Below are positions 6,949-13,942 of a DNA stretch of 16,585 nt, piece after piece. The stretch is taken from contig JAOZSN010000058.1 in NCBI GenBank assembly GCA_029939635.1, forward strand, positions 1 to 16,585. Direction: 5' to 3'. A program made the position numbers and the translations under genes. This stretch comes from Deltaproteobacteria bacterium. Its GTDB lineage: Bacteria; Desulfobacterota; Desulfobulbia; Desulfobulbales; SURF-16. The first letter of the stretch is position 1. The number at the start of each line of letters is the position of its first letter. The notes under the pieces are model-generated. The model was not told where the DNA came from. It worked only from the letters and a program-made list of their open reading frames with translations, and did not search any database.

Positions 6949-7224
6949 TTATGCAGCCTCGGCAACAAACTTATTAACACGCTTGGCCAGGCGGGAAACC
7001 GTACGAGAAGCTGTTCCCTTCTTCAGGGTACCCGTGGAAGCTGCCTTCATAATAACCGGGATAGCCGCTTTCAGCGCAACCTGGGCATTCTCAGGTGAAT
7101 TTTCCTCAATGGCAGAGTCAACACGCTTAACAAAGGTCTTCATCTTGGTACGGATAGCGCGATTTCTGGCACGGCGTACGGCATTTTGCCGATTTCTTTT
7201 CAGAGCTGATTTATGATTAGCCAC
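6949..7224 (-). CDS. rpsT: 30S ribosomal protein S20
   Basis: This 91-residue, Lys/Arg-rich protein starts A-N-H-K-S-A-L-K-R after the initiator, the typical S20 N-terminus. It ends in the S-R-L-A-K-R-V-N helix and an alanine tail. S20 binds 16S rRNA early in small-subunit assembly. The start is GTG at 7222-7224: no ATG fits, and GAGG lies 10 bases upstream. A weak start codon in rpsT is also known in Escherichia coli (UUG), where it is linked to translational autoregulation by S20; here that is inference. It has its own promoter at 7336-7364, a leader of about 100 bases, and its own strong terminator, so it is monocistronic. It is divergent from cdaA. Confidence 0.96.
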   Translation of the reverse strand: MANHKSALKRNRQNAVRRARNRAIRTKMKTFVKRVDSAIEENSPENAQVALKAAIPVIMKAASTGTLKKGTASRTVSRLAKRVNKFVAEAA

Positions 7225-7335
7225 TATTATGTATCCTCTTTTAATTCGTAATTAATTAGTATCATTGTAAAAAAATAAGTCGGAGGCAGCCACGTCACCG
7301 ACCCATAGGGTTATGCACAATTTCAGAAACACGTA

Positions 7336-7364
7336 TTTATAAATGACTTTCCTGGCACTGTCAA
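7336..7364 (-). promoter_or_regulatory. Sigma-70-type promoter of rpsT
   Basis: On the minus strand, TTGACA (7359-7364) is followed by exactly 17 bases and then TATAAA (7336-7341). The -35 box is perfect and the -10 box has one mismatch. Transcription would start near 7329, giving a leader of about 105 bases before the rpsT GTG. This is the strongest promoter match I see in the window and suits a highly expressed ribosomal protein gene. Confidence 0.75.
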
Positions 7365-7463
7365 GACAGATAATGCAGAAGATAGTGTCCAGGTCTATAA
7401 ATTGGTCGAGGAATTTTTCCCAAAGAAATTTTCAAGAAAACAAAATCCTTTAATCTCGCGCTG

Positions 7464-7492
7464 TTGCTTCCTTACAGAGAACATGCTATTCT
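7464..7492 (+). promoter_or_regulatory. Candidate promoter of the cdaA operon
   Basis: TTGCTT (7464-7469), 17 bases, TATTCT (7487-7492). Both boxes are moderate matches with ideal spacing. Use of this promoter would give a leader of about 210 bases before cdaA, including the structured region at 7531-7673. Confidence 0.35.
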
Positions 7493-7710
7493 AAAGATAG
7501 GTAAAAGTTCACCAGCACCTCATCTTAGTCCATTTAGGCCTGCTCGAATAGCACAACTATGCTTCGCATTCCTAAATGAACGAGGCAAGCGAACGGAGCG
7601 AGACTCCGATCTAAGGCTAACACCGCTTCGCTGTTAATGAATTTTTATGATATTAGGTAGGGATTATTCCCGTCCTTCAGCTGATCCAAATTCTTCCACA
7701 GACACCTTCG

Positions 7711-8520
7711 ATGCCCGAGTTTCTGCTAGGCTTTTTTCAATCATATCGTTTCTTTTTTGATATTGCCGACATATTAATCGTCGCCTTTATCACCTATCGC
7801 GGCATCCTTCTCATTAAAGGCACACGGGCCGTTCAAATGCTGGCGGGCATTGCCGTCCTCGGTGTAGTCTATTTTATTGCCAGGGAACTCCAGCTCCTCA
7901 CCCTGTATTGGCTGTTGGGCCATTTTTTAAGCTCCATTTTTATCATCATTATTATCATCTTCCAACGGGACATCCGTCGCGCCCTGACCCAGATGGGACA
8001 AACACCATTCACCAAGACCTCCCCCTCAGCAGATACCACAAAATCCCTGGATGCCGTTATCGGTGCCGCCGAATATTTGGCCAAACGCCAGATCGGTGCC
8101 CTGATGGTTTTAGAGCGAGAAACAGGTCTCAATGACTACCTTGAATCAGCCCACCAGGTAGATGCTGTACTCAGTAAAGAATTGCTCATCAGCCTCTTTT
8201 ACACGACTTCTCCATTGCATGATGGCGGTATCATTATCCGCAACGACCGCCTACTCATGGCAAGCTGTGTCTTACCTTTGACCAAAAATCCTTATATCAG
8301 CCGCTCCCTGGGAACCCGTCACCGTGCTGCCATTGGTCTTTCTGAAGAGACCGATGCTATTATTGTTGTGGTTTCAGAAGAAACCGGCGCCATTTCACTG
8401 GTCATGCATGGTGGCATTACCAGTGACTTGGACATCACCTCACTGCGTAACCGCCTTGAGGCTATCTTTGTTCCAAAAGAATTCCAAAAGAACCTATGGA
8501 AAAATTGGTTAAACAAATAA
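7711..8520 (+). CDS. cdaA: Diadenylate cyclase CdaA/DacA (c-di-AMP synthase), membrane-bound
   Basis: This 269-residue enzyme would condense two ATP into cyclic di-AMP at the inner membrane. Three hydrophobic segments (about 17-36, 40-58 and 66-84) precede the cytoplasmic DAC domain. The GTRHRAAIG motif (201-209) is intact, and the following SEETDAIIVVVSEETG region matches CdaA closely. The other signature, normally D-G-A in P-L-H-D-G-A, reads D-G-G here (171-173); the metal/ATP-contacting aspartate is kept, and Ala-to-Gly is a small change. Length matches Firmicute CdaA. The ATG at 7711 has no clear ribosome binding site, but the N-terminus aligns well with the family. It overlaps cdaR by 25 bases and is followed by glmM, the conserved cda-glm arrangement that ties c-di-AMP to cell wall precursor supply. 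Confidence 0.93.
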   Translation: MPEFLLGFFQSYRFFFDIADILIVAFITYRGILLIKGTRAVQMLAGIAVLGVVYFIARELQLLTLYWLLGHFLSSIFIIIIIIFQRDIRRALTQMGQTPFTKTSPSADTTKSLDAVIGAAEYLAKRQIGALMVLERETGLNDYLESAHQVDAVLSKELLISLFYTTSPLHDGGIIIRNDRLLMASCVLPLTKNPYISRSLGTRHRAAIGLSEETDAIIVVVSEETGAISLVMHGGITSDLDITSLRNRLEAIFVPKEFQKNLWKNWLNK

Positions 8521-9485
8521 TAGAAATTTTTTTTGGCTCATGGAAATGGCCAAAGAACTGGGTACTGAAACTTGTCTCCCTCTTCCTCGCCATCTTTCTC
8601 TGGTATGTTGTTGGCGGTGAAAGCACGGTTGACATGAATGTCAAGATTCCAGTGGAGATCATCAACCTGCCCAGTAATTTAATCATTTCCAATGAATACA
8701 AAAAGGAACTGGAAATCTCTGTCACCGGGCCACAAAGCGTTATCCGTAACTTGGAGCGCAGTCACGTCTCCAAAACCGTGGATCTGTCTGAGGCCTCGCC
8801 TGGACCAGTGGTAGTTAAAAATGAACCCACATCTATTCCACTGCCCTGGGGAATAAAACTCCACCGGGTTAACCCTGCTGAATTTATTGTTCAGCTTGAC
8901 GAACTTATTGAGAAGAAAATCCCCATCCAGCCCATTACAGCTGGAAAAATGAACCCAGGCTACAAACTCATCTCCGTGATGCTGGAACCTGCCAACATCA
9001 CCGTGACCGCCCCCAAAACAATACTAGGTGATCTTAAAACTATTAACACGAAACCCCTGGAGATAGGTAAGCTCACCAGCTCTACCATGGCCCACACCTC
9101 CCTTGACCTTAGCCCCAAAATTGCGGCAATTATTGGGGAACCCGTGGTAACTGCCTCCATTATCATTGAAGAGCGCCAGGAACATCGCTCGATCTCCAAT
9201 TTTCCTATTCCTCTCTCTGAGAAGGATAAAAAAAGAGGCGTGCACTTTGCACCTGCCAGGGTTAAAGTCATGTTGTCTATACCCTATTCTCTGGCCCAAA
9301 AAACAAGCAATATCAAGTCATTGATTAGCGCATCCGTACTTACCAACGACTTAAAACCTGGCCAAAATGAAGTACAGATAAAGATAATCCCAGCACCCAT
9401 GGTAAAGGTCTTGGAGGTTGATCCCAGCAAGATTACTGTCACCATCCCCACAGAGAAGAGCGCACCAATTCAAAAAACAAAATAA
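8496..9485 (+). CDS. cdaR: YbbR-domain protein CdaR, regulator of diadenylate cyclase
   Basis: This is a 329-residue protein with one N-terminal membrane anchor (about 22-39) and an extracytoplasmic part that reads as about three YbbR-like beta repeats (roughly 45-125, 135-215 and 225-320). A recurring feature is the proline-rich strand pattern of the type V-x-I-P-V-x-I and P-x-x-I-T-V-T-x-P (for example about residues 167-174 and 314-320). In Firmicutes CdaR binds CdaA and modulates c-di-AMP synthesis; that role is inferred here from family and position. The start at 8496 lies 25 bases inside cdaA, implying translational coupling, and no good alternative start was seen just downstream. A perfect inverted repeat follows the stop almost immediately. 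Confidence 0.88.
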   Translation: MEKLVKQIIEIFFGSWKWPKNWVLKLVSLFLAIFLWYVVGGESTVDMNVKIPVEIINLPSNLIISNEYKKELEISVTGPQSVIRNLERSHVSKTVDLSEASPGPVVVKNEPTSIPLPWGIKLHRVNPAEFIVQLDELIEKKIPIQPITAGKMNPGYKLISVMLEPANITVTAPKTILGDLKTINTKPLEIGKLTSSTMAHTSLDLSPKIAAIIGEPVVTASIIIEERQEHRSISNFPIPLSEKDKKRGVHFAPARVKVMLSIPYSLAQKTSNIKSLISASVLTNDLKPGQNEVQIKIIPAPMVKVLEVDPSKITVTIPTEKSAPIQKTK

Positions 9486-9486
9486 A

Positions 9487-9538
9487 GTTTTACATATCGT
9501 CTGTTTCTGATGTGCAGGAAACAGACGATATGTAAAAC
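9487..9538. repeat. Perfect inverted repeat, 21-base arms, between cdaR and glmM
   Basis: Bases 9487-9507 and 9518-9538 are exact reverse complements with a 10-base loop. The repeat starts 1 base after the cdaR stop and ends 12 bases before the glmM ribosome binding site. No U-run follows on the plus strand, so a full terminator is doubtful. A stem of this size inside an operon could partly block transcription, protect the cdaA-cdaR message, or mark an RNase processing site. Confidence 0.85.
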
Positions 9539-9565
9539 GAAAAACCCAATAAGGGAGTCTCATCC

Positions 9566-10918
9566 ATGCGTAAATTATTTGGAACCGACGGCGTACGCGG
9601 CGTTGCCAATATATATCCAATGACCACAGAAATCGCCATGCAGATTGGCCGTGGCATAGCCTTCCAGGTCAAAGATAAACGCCATGGTCATCGCATTGTC
9701 ATTGGTAAAGATACCCGACTCTCCTGTTATATGCTGGAAAATGCCCTGGCCGCTGGCATCTGCTCCATGGGCGTTGATGTCATGCTCACCGGCCCCCTGC
9801 CCACCCCAGCCATTGCCTTTATCACTACCAGCATGCGTGCCGATGCCGGGGTGGTAATTTCTGCCTCCCACAACCCTTTTCAAGATAACGGCATCAAGAT
9901 CTTCTTTAAGGATGGCTTCAAGTTACCAGATGAAAAAGAGGCTGATATTGAGGATCTTATCTTCTCCCAGAAGATGGCAGCATTACGCCCCACTGCAGAT
10001 GAGGTTGGCAAGGCCTTCCGCATTGAGGATGCCCGGGGCCGTTATATCGTTTTTTCAAAAAACACCTTTCCCAAGAAATACACCCTGGATGATTTCCACA
10101 TTGTCCTCGACTGTGCCCATGGTGCCACCTACAATGTCGCACCCCAGGTTTTTGAGGAACTTGGCGCTAAGGTAACGGCCATTGGTGTTAGTCCTGACGG
10201 CACCAATATCAACCATGAATGCGGTGCCCTACACCCAGAGGTGATGGCTGAAAAGGTAAAAGAACTAGGAGCAGATATCGGTATTGCTTTAGATGGTGAC
10301 GGTGACCGCCTCATTGTCTGCGATGAGAATGGCGTGGTAGTGGATGGCGATAATGTCATGGCCATCTGCGCCCAAGAGATGATTAAAACCAGAAAGCTGC
10401 GCAAAAAAACCATGGTGGCCACGGTAATGAGTAACCTCGGACTTGAGGTGGCCATGGCCAAGATGGGTGGCAAACTGGTGCGCACGGCAGTTGGAGATCG
10501 CTATGTGGTAGAAGAGATGCGCCGTCACAAGTATAATATGGGTGGTGAGCAATCTGGCCACCTCATCTTTTTAGATCATAACACCACCGGAGATGGCATA
10601 CTGGCCGCCCTGCAATTACTGGCCATCATGATTAAACGCAAAAAACGCCTTTCAGAACTGGCAACAGTTATGGAGGCCTTTCCCCAGGTTTTAAAAAATG
10701 TCCGCACCGCCAAAAAAATGGATCTTGAACTGGTGCCCGACTTCAATGACACCATGGCACGCATGGAGAAAAAACTAGGCAATGATGGCCGTATCCTGGT
10801 ACGCCACTCAGGCACGGAACCAGTGGTACGGGTCATGCTCGAAGGCAAAGATGATGACACTATCGATACCATGGCCGATGAGCTTTGTGAACTTATCCGC
10901 AAGGCAGATGGAGGGTGA
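9566..10918 (+). CDS. glmM: Phosphoglucosamine mutase
   Basis: This 450-residue enzyme converts glucosamine-6-phosphate to glucosamine-1-phosphate, the precursor of UDP-GlcNAc for peptidoglycan and lipopolysaccharide. The N-terminus FGTDGVRG (5-12) is typical of GlmM. The phosphoserine loop SASHNP (99-104, active Ser101), the metal loop DGDGDR (243-248), the sugar-recognition loop GGEQSGH (326-332) and the phosphate-binding RHSGTEP (413-419) are all intact. AAGGGAG at 9551-9557 lies 8 bases before the ATG. In Firmicutes GlmM binds and inhibits CdaA, and the two are usually encoded together as here. The gene overlaps tlyA by 4 bases (GTGA). Confidence 0.97.
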   Translation: MRKLFGTDGVRGVANIYPMTTEIAMQIGRGIAFQVKDKRHGHRIVIGKDTRLSCYMLENALAAGICSMGVDVMLTGPLPTPAIAFITTSMRADAGVVISASHNPFQDNGIKIFFKDGFKLPDEKEADIEDLIFSQKMAALRPTADEVGKAFRIEDARGRYIVFSKNTFPKKYTLDDFHIVLDCAHGATYNVAPQVFEELGAKVTAIGVSPDGTNINHECGALHPEVMAEKVKELGADIGIALDGDGDRLIVCDENGVVVDGDNVMAICAQEMIKTRKLRKKTMVATVMSNLGLEVAMAKMGGKLVRTAVGDRYVVEEMRRHKYNMGGEQSGHLIFLDHNTTGDGILAALQLLAIMIKRKKRLSELATVMEAFPQVLKNVRTAKKMDLELVPDFNDTMARMEKKLGNDGRILVRHSGTEPVVRVMLEGKDDDTIDTMADELCELIRKADGG

Positions 10919-11652
10919 AACTTCGTCTTGATACTCTCCTAGTTAACAAAGGTCTGGCAGAATCCATCCCCAAGGCCCAGGCAATTATTGGCAGTGGCGT
11001 GGTCTTTGTTAATGACCAACGGATGGACAAGGCAGGCAGCCAGCTTAATGCTAATGTTGACATTAGCATTAAAGCTAAAGAAAGTCCTTTTGTCAGTCGT
11101 GGTGGTCTAAAACTTGCTAAGGCCTTGGATCATTTCCATGTCCAGCCTCTGGGTTTTATCTGTGCGGATATTGGCGCCTCCACCGGCGGCTTTACTGATT
11201 GCCTCCTGCAAAATGGTGCGGCGCAGGTGTATGCTGTGGATGTTGGCTATGGCATCCTGGCCTGGCCTCTGCGCCAGGATGAGCGGGTGGTTGTACTGGA
11301 ACGAACCAATGCCCGTTATCTCAGCAGTGCAGAAATAACAGAACCCCTTGATCTAGCAGTCATTGATGCAGCCTTTATCTCTATCAAGCTCCTTATTCCA
11401 CCCTTGTTGGAACTTTTTGCTCCAAAACCGGTCAATATCCTATCGTTGATCAAACCACAGTTTGAAGTGGCTAAGGGCAAGATAGGCAAAGGAGGCGTGG
11501 TCAGGGATCCGGCCCTGCACCAAGAAGTCATTGCAGACATTGTCGCCTTTACTGCCTCCTTAAATCTCCTGAGCAGTGAGGTCACCCCGTCACCCATCTT
11601 TGGACCAAAGGGTAATACCGAGTTTCTCATCCATATACAATCACCCCCGTGA
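10915..11652 (+). CDS. tlyA: TlyA-family S4-domain rRNA 2'-O-methyltransferase (hemolysin A family)
   Basis: This 245-residue protein has an S4 RNA-binding domain (about 1-60, starting R-L-D-T-L-L-V) joined to an FtsJ-like methyltransferase. The SAM-binding motif DIGASTGGFTD (85-95) and YAVDVGYG (106-113) are clear. The likely catalytic tetrad is Lys66 (SRGGLKL), Asp151 (VIDAAFIS), Lys180 (LIKPQFE) and Glu236 (GNTEFL). Characterised members methylate 16S and 23S rRNA; the hemolysin label in databases is historical. The start is GTG at 10915, overlapping the glmM stop. GGAGG directly abuts the GTG, closer than ideal, while AAGG at 10901 has a better distance, so initiation is probably coupled to glmM termination. 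Confidence 0.93.
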   Translation: MKLRLDTLLVNKGLAESIPKAQAIIGSGVVFVNDQRMDKAGSQLNANVDISIKAKESPFVSRGGLKLAKALDHFHVQPLGFICADIGASTGGFTDCLLQNGAAQVYAVDVGYGILAWPLRQDERVVVLERTNARYLSSAEITEPLDLAVIDAAFISIKLLIPPLLELFAPKPVNILSLIKPQFEVAKGKIGKGGVVRDPALHQEVIADIVAFTASLNLLSSEVTPSPIFGPKGNTEFLIHIQSPP

Positions 11653-11703
11653 GCCGTTGACTTCAGTCAACTGAAATGCTATTTTGTCGGTAGTCAACTA
11701 AAG

Positions 11704-11725
11704 CTGGAAATAATAAAGTTTCCAG
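11704..11725 (+). terminator. Small hairpin after tlyA, possible weak terminator
   Basis: CTGGAAA (11704-11710) and TTTCCAG (11719-11725) form a 7-bp stem with an 8-base loop, about 50 bases after the tlyA stop. A second short stem, GTTGAC/GTCAAC, lies close to the stop. Neither has a convincing U-run, so read-through to the SH3 gene is possible. Confidence 0.3.
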
Positions 11726-11765
11726 ATTGTTATGAATCTTAGTCCCCCTCGGAGCGAACCAAGCC

Positions 11766-12215
11766 ATGCTGAACCTTATCAGGCGCCGTCCTCTTCTTTC
11801 TATTCTACTACTCTTGCTTTTCTGTACCCCGGCCCAGGCCGCCGAATATATGACTGTTGTCAAGGATGGAGTTAATGTTCGTTCTGGCCCATCTACCAAA
11901 AACGAGGTGTATTGGGAGGTTTTTAAAGACTTCCCCCTCAAGGTGGTGAAAAAGCAGGGAGAGTGGATACAAACCACCGACTTTGAAGGGGATACAGGCT
12001 GGATTTATGCTCCTCTGCTTACCTCCAAGAAAAAGACCATCGTAAAGGTCAAAAAGGCAAACTTACGCGTTGGGCCAGGCAAAAATTATGAAATCGTTGC
12101 CACGGCCCTCTACGGCGTCGTCTTCACCCGCGGTCGCAACGACGGCAGCTGGGTTCAGGTTACCCATAGCGACGGCACTAAAGGCTGGCTGCATAAATCA
12201 CTGATCTGGCCGTAA
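11766..12215 (+). CDS. Exported protein with two bacterial SH3 domains
   Basis: This is a 149-residue protein with a classic signal peptide: a basic start (RRR at 6-8), a leucine-rich core and A-Q-A at 23-25. Two bacterial SH3 (SH3b) domains follow, about 27-88 and 91-149, each beginning with the hallmark V-N-V-R-S-G-P or A-N-L-R-V-G-P and ending in a G-W-[IL] segment (GWIYAPLL and GWLHKSLI). Such domains bind peptides or cell wall glycans and are usual in peptidoglycan-associated periplasmic proteins. No catalytic domain is attached, so an adaptor or wall-binding role is likely but unproven. GGAG lies 11 bases before the ATG. The position after the cda-glm-tlyA cluster fits an envelope theme. 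Confidence 0.85.
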   Translation: MLNLIRRRPLLSILLLLLFCTPAQAAEYMTVVKDGVNVRSGPSTKNEVYWEVFKDFPLKVVKKQGEWIQTTDFEGDTGWIYAPLLTSKKKTIVKVKKANLRVGPGKNYEIVATALYGVVFTRGRNDGSWVQVTHSDGTKGWLHKSLIWP

Positions 12216-12290
12216 ATACAATATAAAATCATAAATACGGCTCCTACAACAGGACGCCTTTATTCTTCATTTTTCCCTAAGGAAATCATT

Positions 12291-13172
12291 ATGTTAGAAA
12301 TCTGTAAATATCTCTCCCCATTCTTTCTAATTTTCATGGCATTGACCCTCTTTGATGCCGGTATTTATGTTAATGATGCCGATGCCCGTTCTCGCGGTGG
12401 TGGTCGTTCCTTCAGCCGCTCAAAAACAACCAGACCACCAGTGCAACGTGCTCCAAAAACAACCCAACCCAGGAAGAACAATAGCTTTATGAAAGGTATG
12501 GCTGGCGGACTTCTTGGTGGTGCCATTGGTAGTATGCTCTTTGGCAGCATGTTTGGCGGTGCAGGTATGGGTGGCTCCGGATTAGGTCTTATGCAGATTC
12601 TCATCTTCGGTGGTATTGCCTATTTCATCTTCAAAAAAATCACCGGCAACAAACAGAAACAACAGACAGGCTATGATCCCCACCCCTATGAAAATGAGAG
12701 TGAGAGTGAGACTGCCACCTATCATGATGACACCATGGCAGGTGGCATAGCCCAGATCCGCCAGTCAGAGCCAGATTTTGACCCCGGCTATTTCTCTGAG
12801 GTGGCCCAAGATGTCTTTTTTAAGGTACAGGCAGGATGGACACGGCGGGATGTGCAATCATACCGCCACCTACTAGGCGACCAGTTGATCCAAGAGTATG
12901 AGGGCCATTTTCAAGAGATGAAGGGTAATGGCGAGATCAACAAGCTGGAAAACATCTCAGTCCGCAAGTCCGAGGTGATAGATGCTGGGGTGGATGGCAA
13001 CGAAGAGTTTGTTGTGGTTCATTTTACCGCCAATATCCTTGACTACACGGTTAACGATAAAAATGGTGAACTCATTAAGGGCAGTATGACCGAGCCTATC
13101 AAATTCGACGAAAAATGGACCTGGGCCCGCCCCGTGGGTAGCCCTGATTGGAAGCTGGAAGGAATAGAGTAA
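12291..13172 (+). CDS. Tim44-like domain membrane protein
   Basis: This 293-residue protein starts with a hydrophobic segment (about 8-26) that could be a signal peptide or anchor, then A-D-A-R-S-R-G-G-G-R-S-F, a feature of bacterial Tim44-like proteins. A basic, proline-rich linker (45-64) is followed by a glycine-rich hydrophobic region (68-115) with G-G-L-L-G-G-A-I-G and a second membrane segment (about 99-115). The Tim44-like domain covers about 150-292 and ends in the typical W-T-W-A-R-P...W-K-L pattern. The family is named after the mitochondrial import factor, but the bacterial function is unknown; membrane association is the safe inference. AAGGA at 12279-12283 is 7 bases before the ATG. 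A hairpin terminator follows the stop. Confidence 0.85.
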   Translation: MLEICKYLSPFFLIFMALTLFDAGIYVNDADARSRGGGRSFSRSKTTRPPVQRAPKTTQPRKNNSFMKGMAGGLLGGAIGSMLFGSMFGGAGMGGSGLGLMQILIFGGIAYFIFKKITGNKQKQQTGYDPHPYENESESETATYHDDTMAGGIAQIRQSEPDFDPGYFSEVAQDVFFKVQAGWTRRDVQSYRHLLGDQLIQEYEGHFQEMKGNGEINKLENISVRKSEVIDAGVDGNEEFVVVHFTANILDYTVNDKNGELIKGSMTEPIKFDEKWTWARPVGSPDWKLEGIE

Positions 13173-13179
13173 TAGATTT

Positions 13180-13211
13180 CAGGTATCAGGTTTTGCGAAA
13201 CCTGATACCTG
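13180..13211. terminator. Hairpin between convergent Tim44-like and CBS genes, likely bidirectional terminator
   Basis: A perfect 14-bp stem (13180-13193 with 13198-13211) has a 4-base loop. On the plus strand it is followed by the T-rich TCATTTTATTTT. It lies 7 bases after the Tim44-like stop and 5 bases beyond the stop of the convergent CBS gene. The arm is CAGGTATCAGGTTT, the same CAGGT-type core as the repeat in the trpE-trpG gap, so the terminator may be a repeat-family member put to use. Confidence 0.65.
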
Positions 13212-13216
13212 TCATT

Positions 13217-13666
13217 TTATTTTGCCAATACCTTAATCACATCACTCTTACCAATTACCCCCACCAATGTATCCCCTTGCATAACCGGCAGGGTATGTAC
13301 CCTGTGTTCTGACATGATGGTGGCAATCTCCTCCAAATCTGCCCCCTCAGAGACAGAGTAAATTTCGCGGGAGCAGATATCTGCCACAGTACACCCACTC
13401 AACTTCTTAATTTCTTTCTCAAAATTCGCGGCACTTTCCAAAAAAATTACTGAATCCAGAAATGAAACCATGGTCGGAATATGTAGTCTTTTGCTTTGGT
13501 CAATGAGATCATTTTCTGTTACCACGCCGAGGAGTTTACCCCCCTCACCCAAGACAGGTACCCCACCAATTCTATGTTTATGAAGGATTTTGGCAAGCTC
13601 TTCCACCTTTGTATCTAGGGTGGTGGTTATGACCTCTCTACTCATTATCTGCCCGGCTAATGTCAT
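13217..13666 (-). CDS. Two-CBS-domain protein
   Basis: This is a 149-residue protein made of a pair of CBS domains (about 3-61 and 93-148), the Bateman module that binds adenine nucleotides such as AMP, ATP or related ligands. Typical segments are H-R-I-G-G-V-P-V with G-V-V-T-E-N-D-L, and H-R-V-H-T-L-P-V with G-V-I-G-K-S-D-V. No other domain is attached, so it is probably a free-standing sensor or a regulator of a partner protein. I chose ATG at 13664-13666 because GGAG (13673-13676) sits 6 bases before it. Two earlier in-frame ATGs, the first at 13682-13684 (155-residue version), lack a ribosome binding site and lie close to an inverted repeat. It is convergent with the Tim44-like gene and divergent from the TAXI gene. 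Confidence 0.85.
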   Translation of the reverse strand: MTLAGQIMSREVITTTLDTKVEELAKILHKHRIGGVPVLGEGGKLLGVVTENDLIDQSKRLHIPTMVSFLDSVIFLESAANFEKEIKKLSGCTVADICSREIYSVSEGADLEEIATIMSEHRVHTLPVMQGDTLVGVIGKSDVIKVLAK

Positions 13667-13692
13667 AGCAATCTCCATTTTCATATTTTTTC

Positions 13693-13767
13693 AGACAGGA
13701 TTTACAGGATGGACAGGATATAACAGCAGATGAAAAAAGATCCTGTTAGATCCTGTAAATCCTGTCT
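13693..13767. repeat. Inverted repeat with GACAGGATTTACAGGAT core
   Basis: Bases 13693-13719 and 13740-13767 are reverse complements with one bulge: 18 perfect outer base pairs, a short mismatch, then a 7-bp inner match, with a loop of about 20 bases. Each arm itself is made of three ACAGGAT-type units. It differs in sequence from the TCAGG family, although the architecture (short degenerate units, inverted) is alike. It lies directly upstream of the CBS gene, in the divergent gap towards the TAXI gene. Confidence 0.75.
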
Positions 13768-13781
13768 ATAGCAGTTAGCAT

Positions 13782-13904
13782 GTACCAATCTTTAGAATAG
13801 CAGAAAGCAGGACGAAAAATCGCCTAAAATTTTCCCACCATTGGTACTTGTACCCATTTTCTATGGACAAATAATTGTCATTAAATTACACTTAACAATT
13901 ATTC
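13782..13904 (+). promoter_or_regulatory. Upstream region of the TAXI transporter: candidate operators and promoter
   Basis: GTACCAAT (13782-13789) is inverted as ATTGGTAC (13840-13847), and the latter overlaps a compact palindrome GGTACTTGTACC (13843-13854). Further down, AATAATTGT (13870-13878) is inverted as ACAATTATT (13895-13903). TTGTCA at 13876-13881 could be a -35 box, but the -10 candidate near 13897-13904 is poor. The palindromes are plausible binding sites for a regulator of the transporter; no regulator gene is in view. Confidence 0.3.
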
Positions 13905-13942
13905 CTATTCCCATCAAACTCTTTACCACCTAGGAGAAAACA

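Larger units (their letters stand above)
7225..7710. other. 486-base divergent intergenic region between rpsT and cdaA; no gene seen
   Basis: The rpsT side holds its promoter and leader. From about 7370 to 7500 the sequence is AT-rich with no recognisable gene. From 7531 it changes character. CATTTAGG (7531-7538) is inverted as CCTAAATG (7571-7578). CGGAG/CTCCG (7594-7598 with 7604-7608) forms a small stem. TAACA/TGTTA (7618-7622 with 7632-7636) encloses a CG-rich loop. GGGATTATTCCC lies near 7662-7673. This run of small stems could be a structured cdaA leader or a decayed repeat element. No known riboswitch class was recognised, and no coding frame of convincing length is present. Confidence 0.5.

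Noticed and set aside
6738..6980. Minus-strand frame, or a 29-codon sub-frame overlapping the trpE start, as a trp leader peptide
   Set aside because: The long version reads straight through the rpsT terminator. The short version has no Trp codons, no ribosome binding site and no attenuator after it.
7497..7710. Known c-di-AMP riboswitch (ydaO type) upstream of cdaA
   Set aside because: The stems are small and in series; I could not match the ydaO-type architecture or its conserved segments.
13693..13767. A CRISPR-like array from repeated ACAGGAT units
   Set aside because: The units are 7-10 bases, contiguous and inverted, with no regular spacers and no cas genes in the window.
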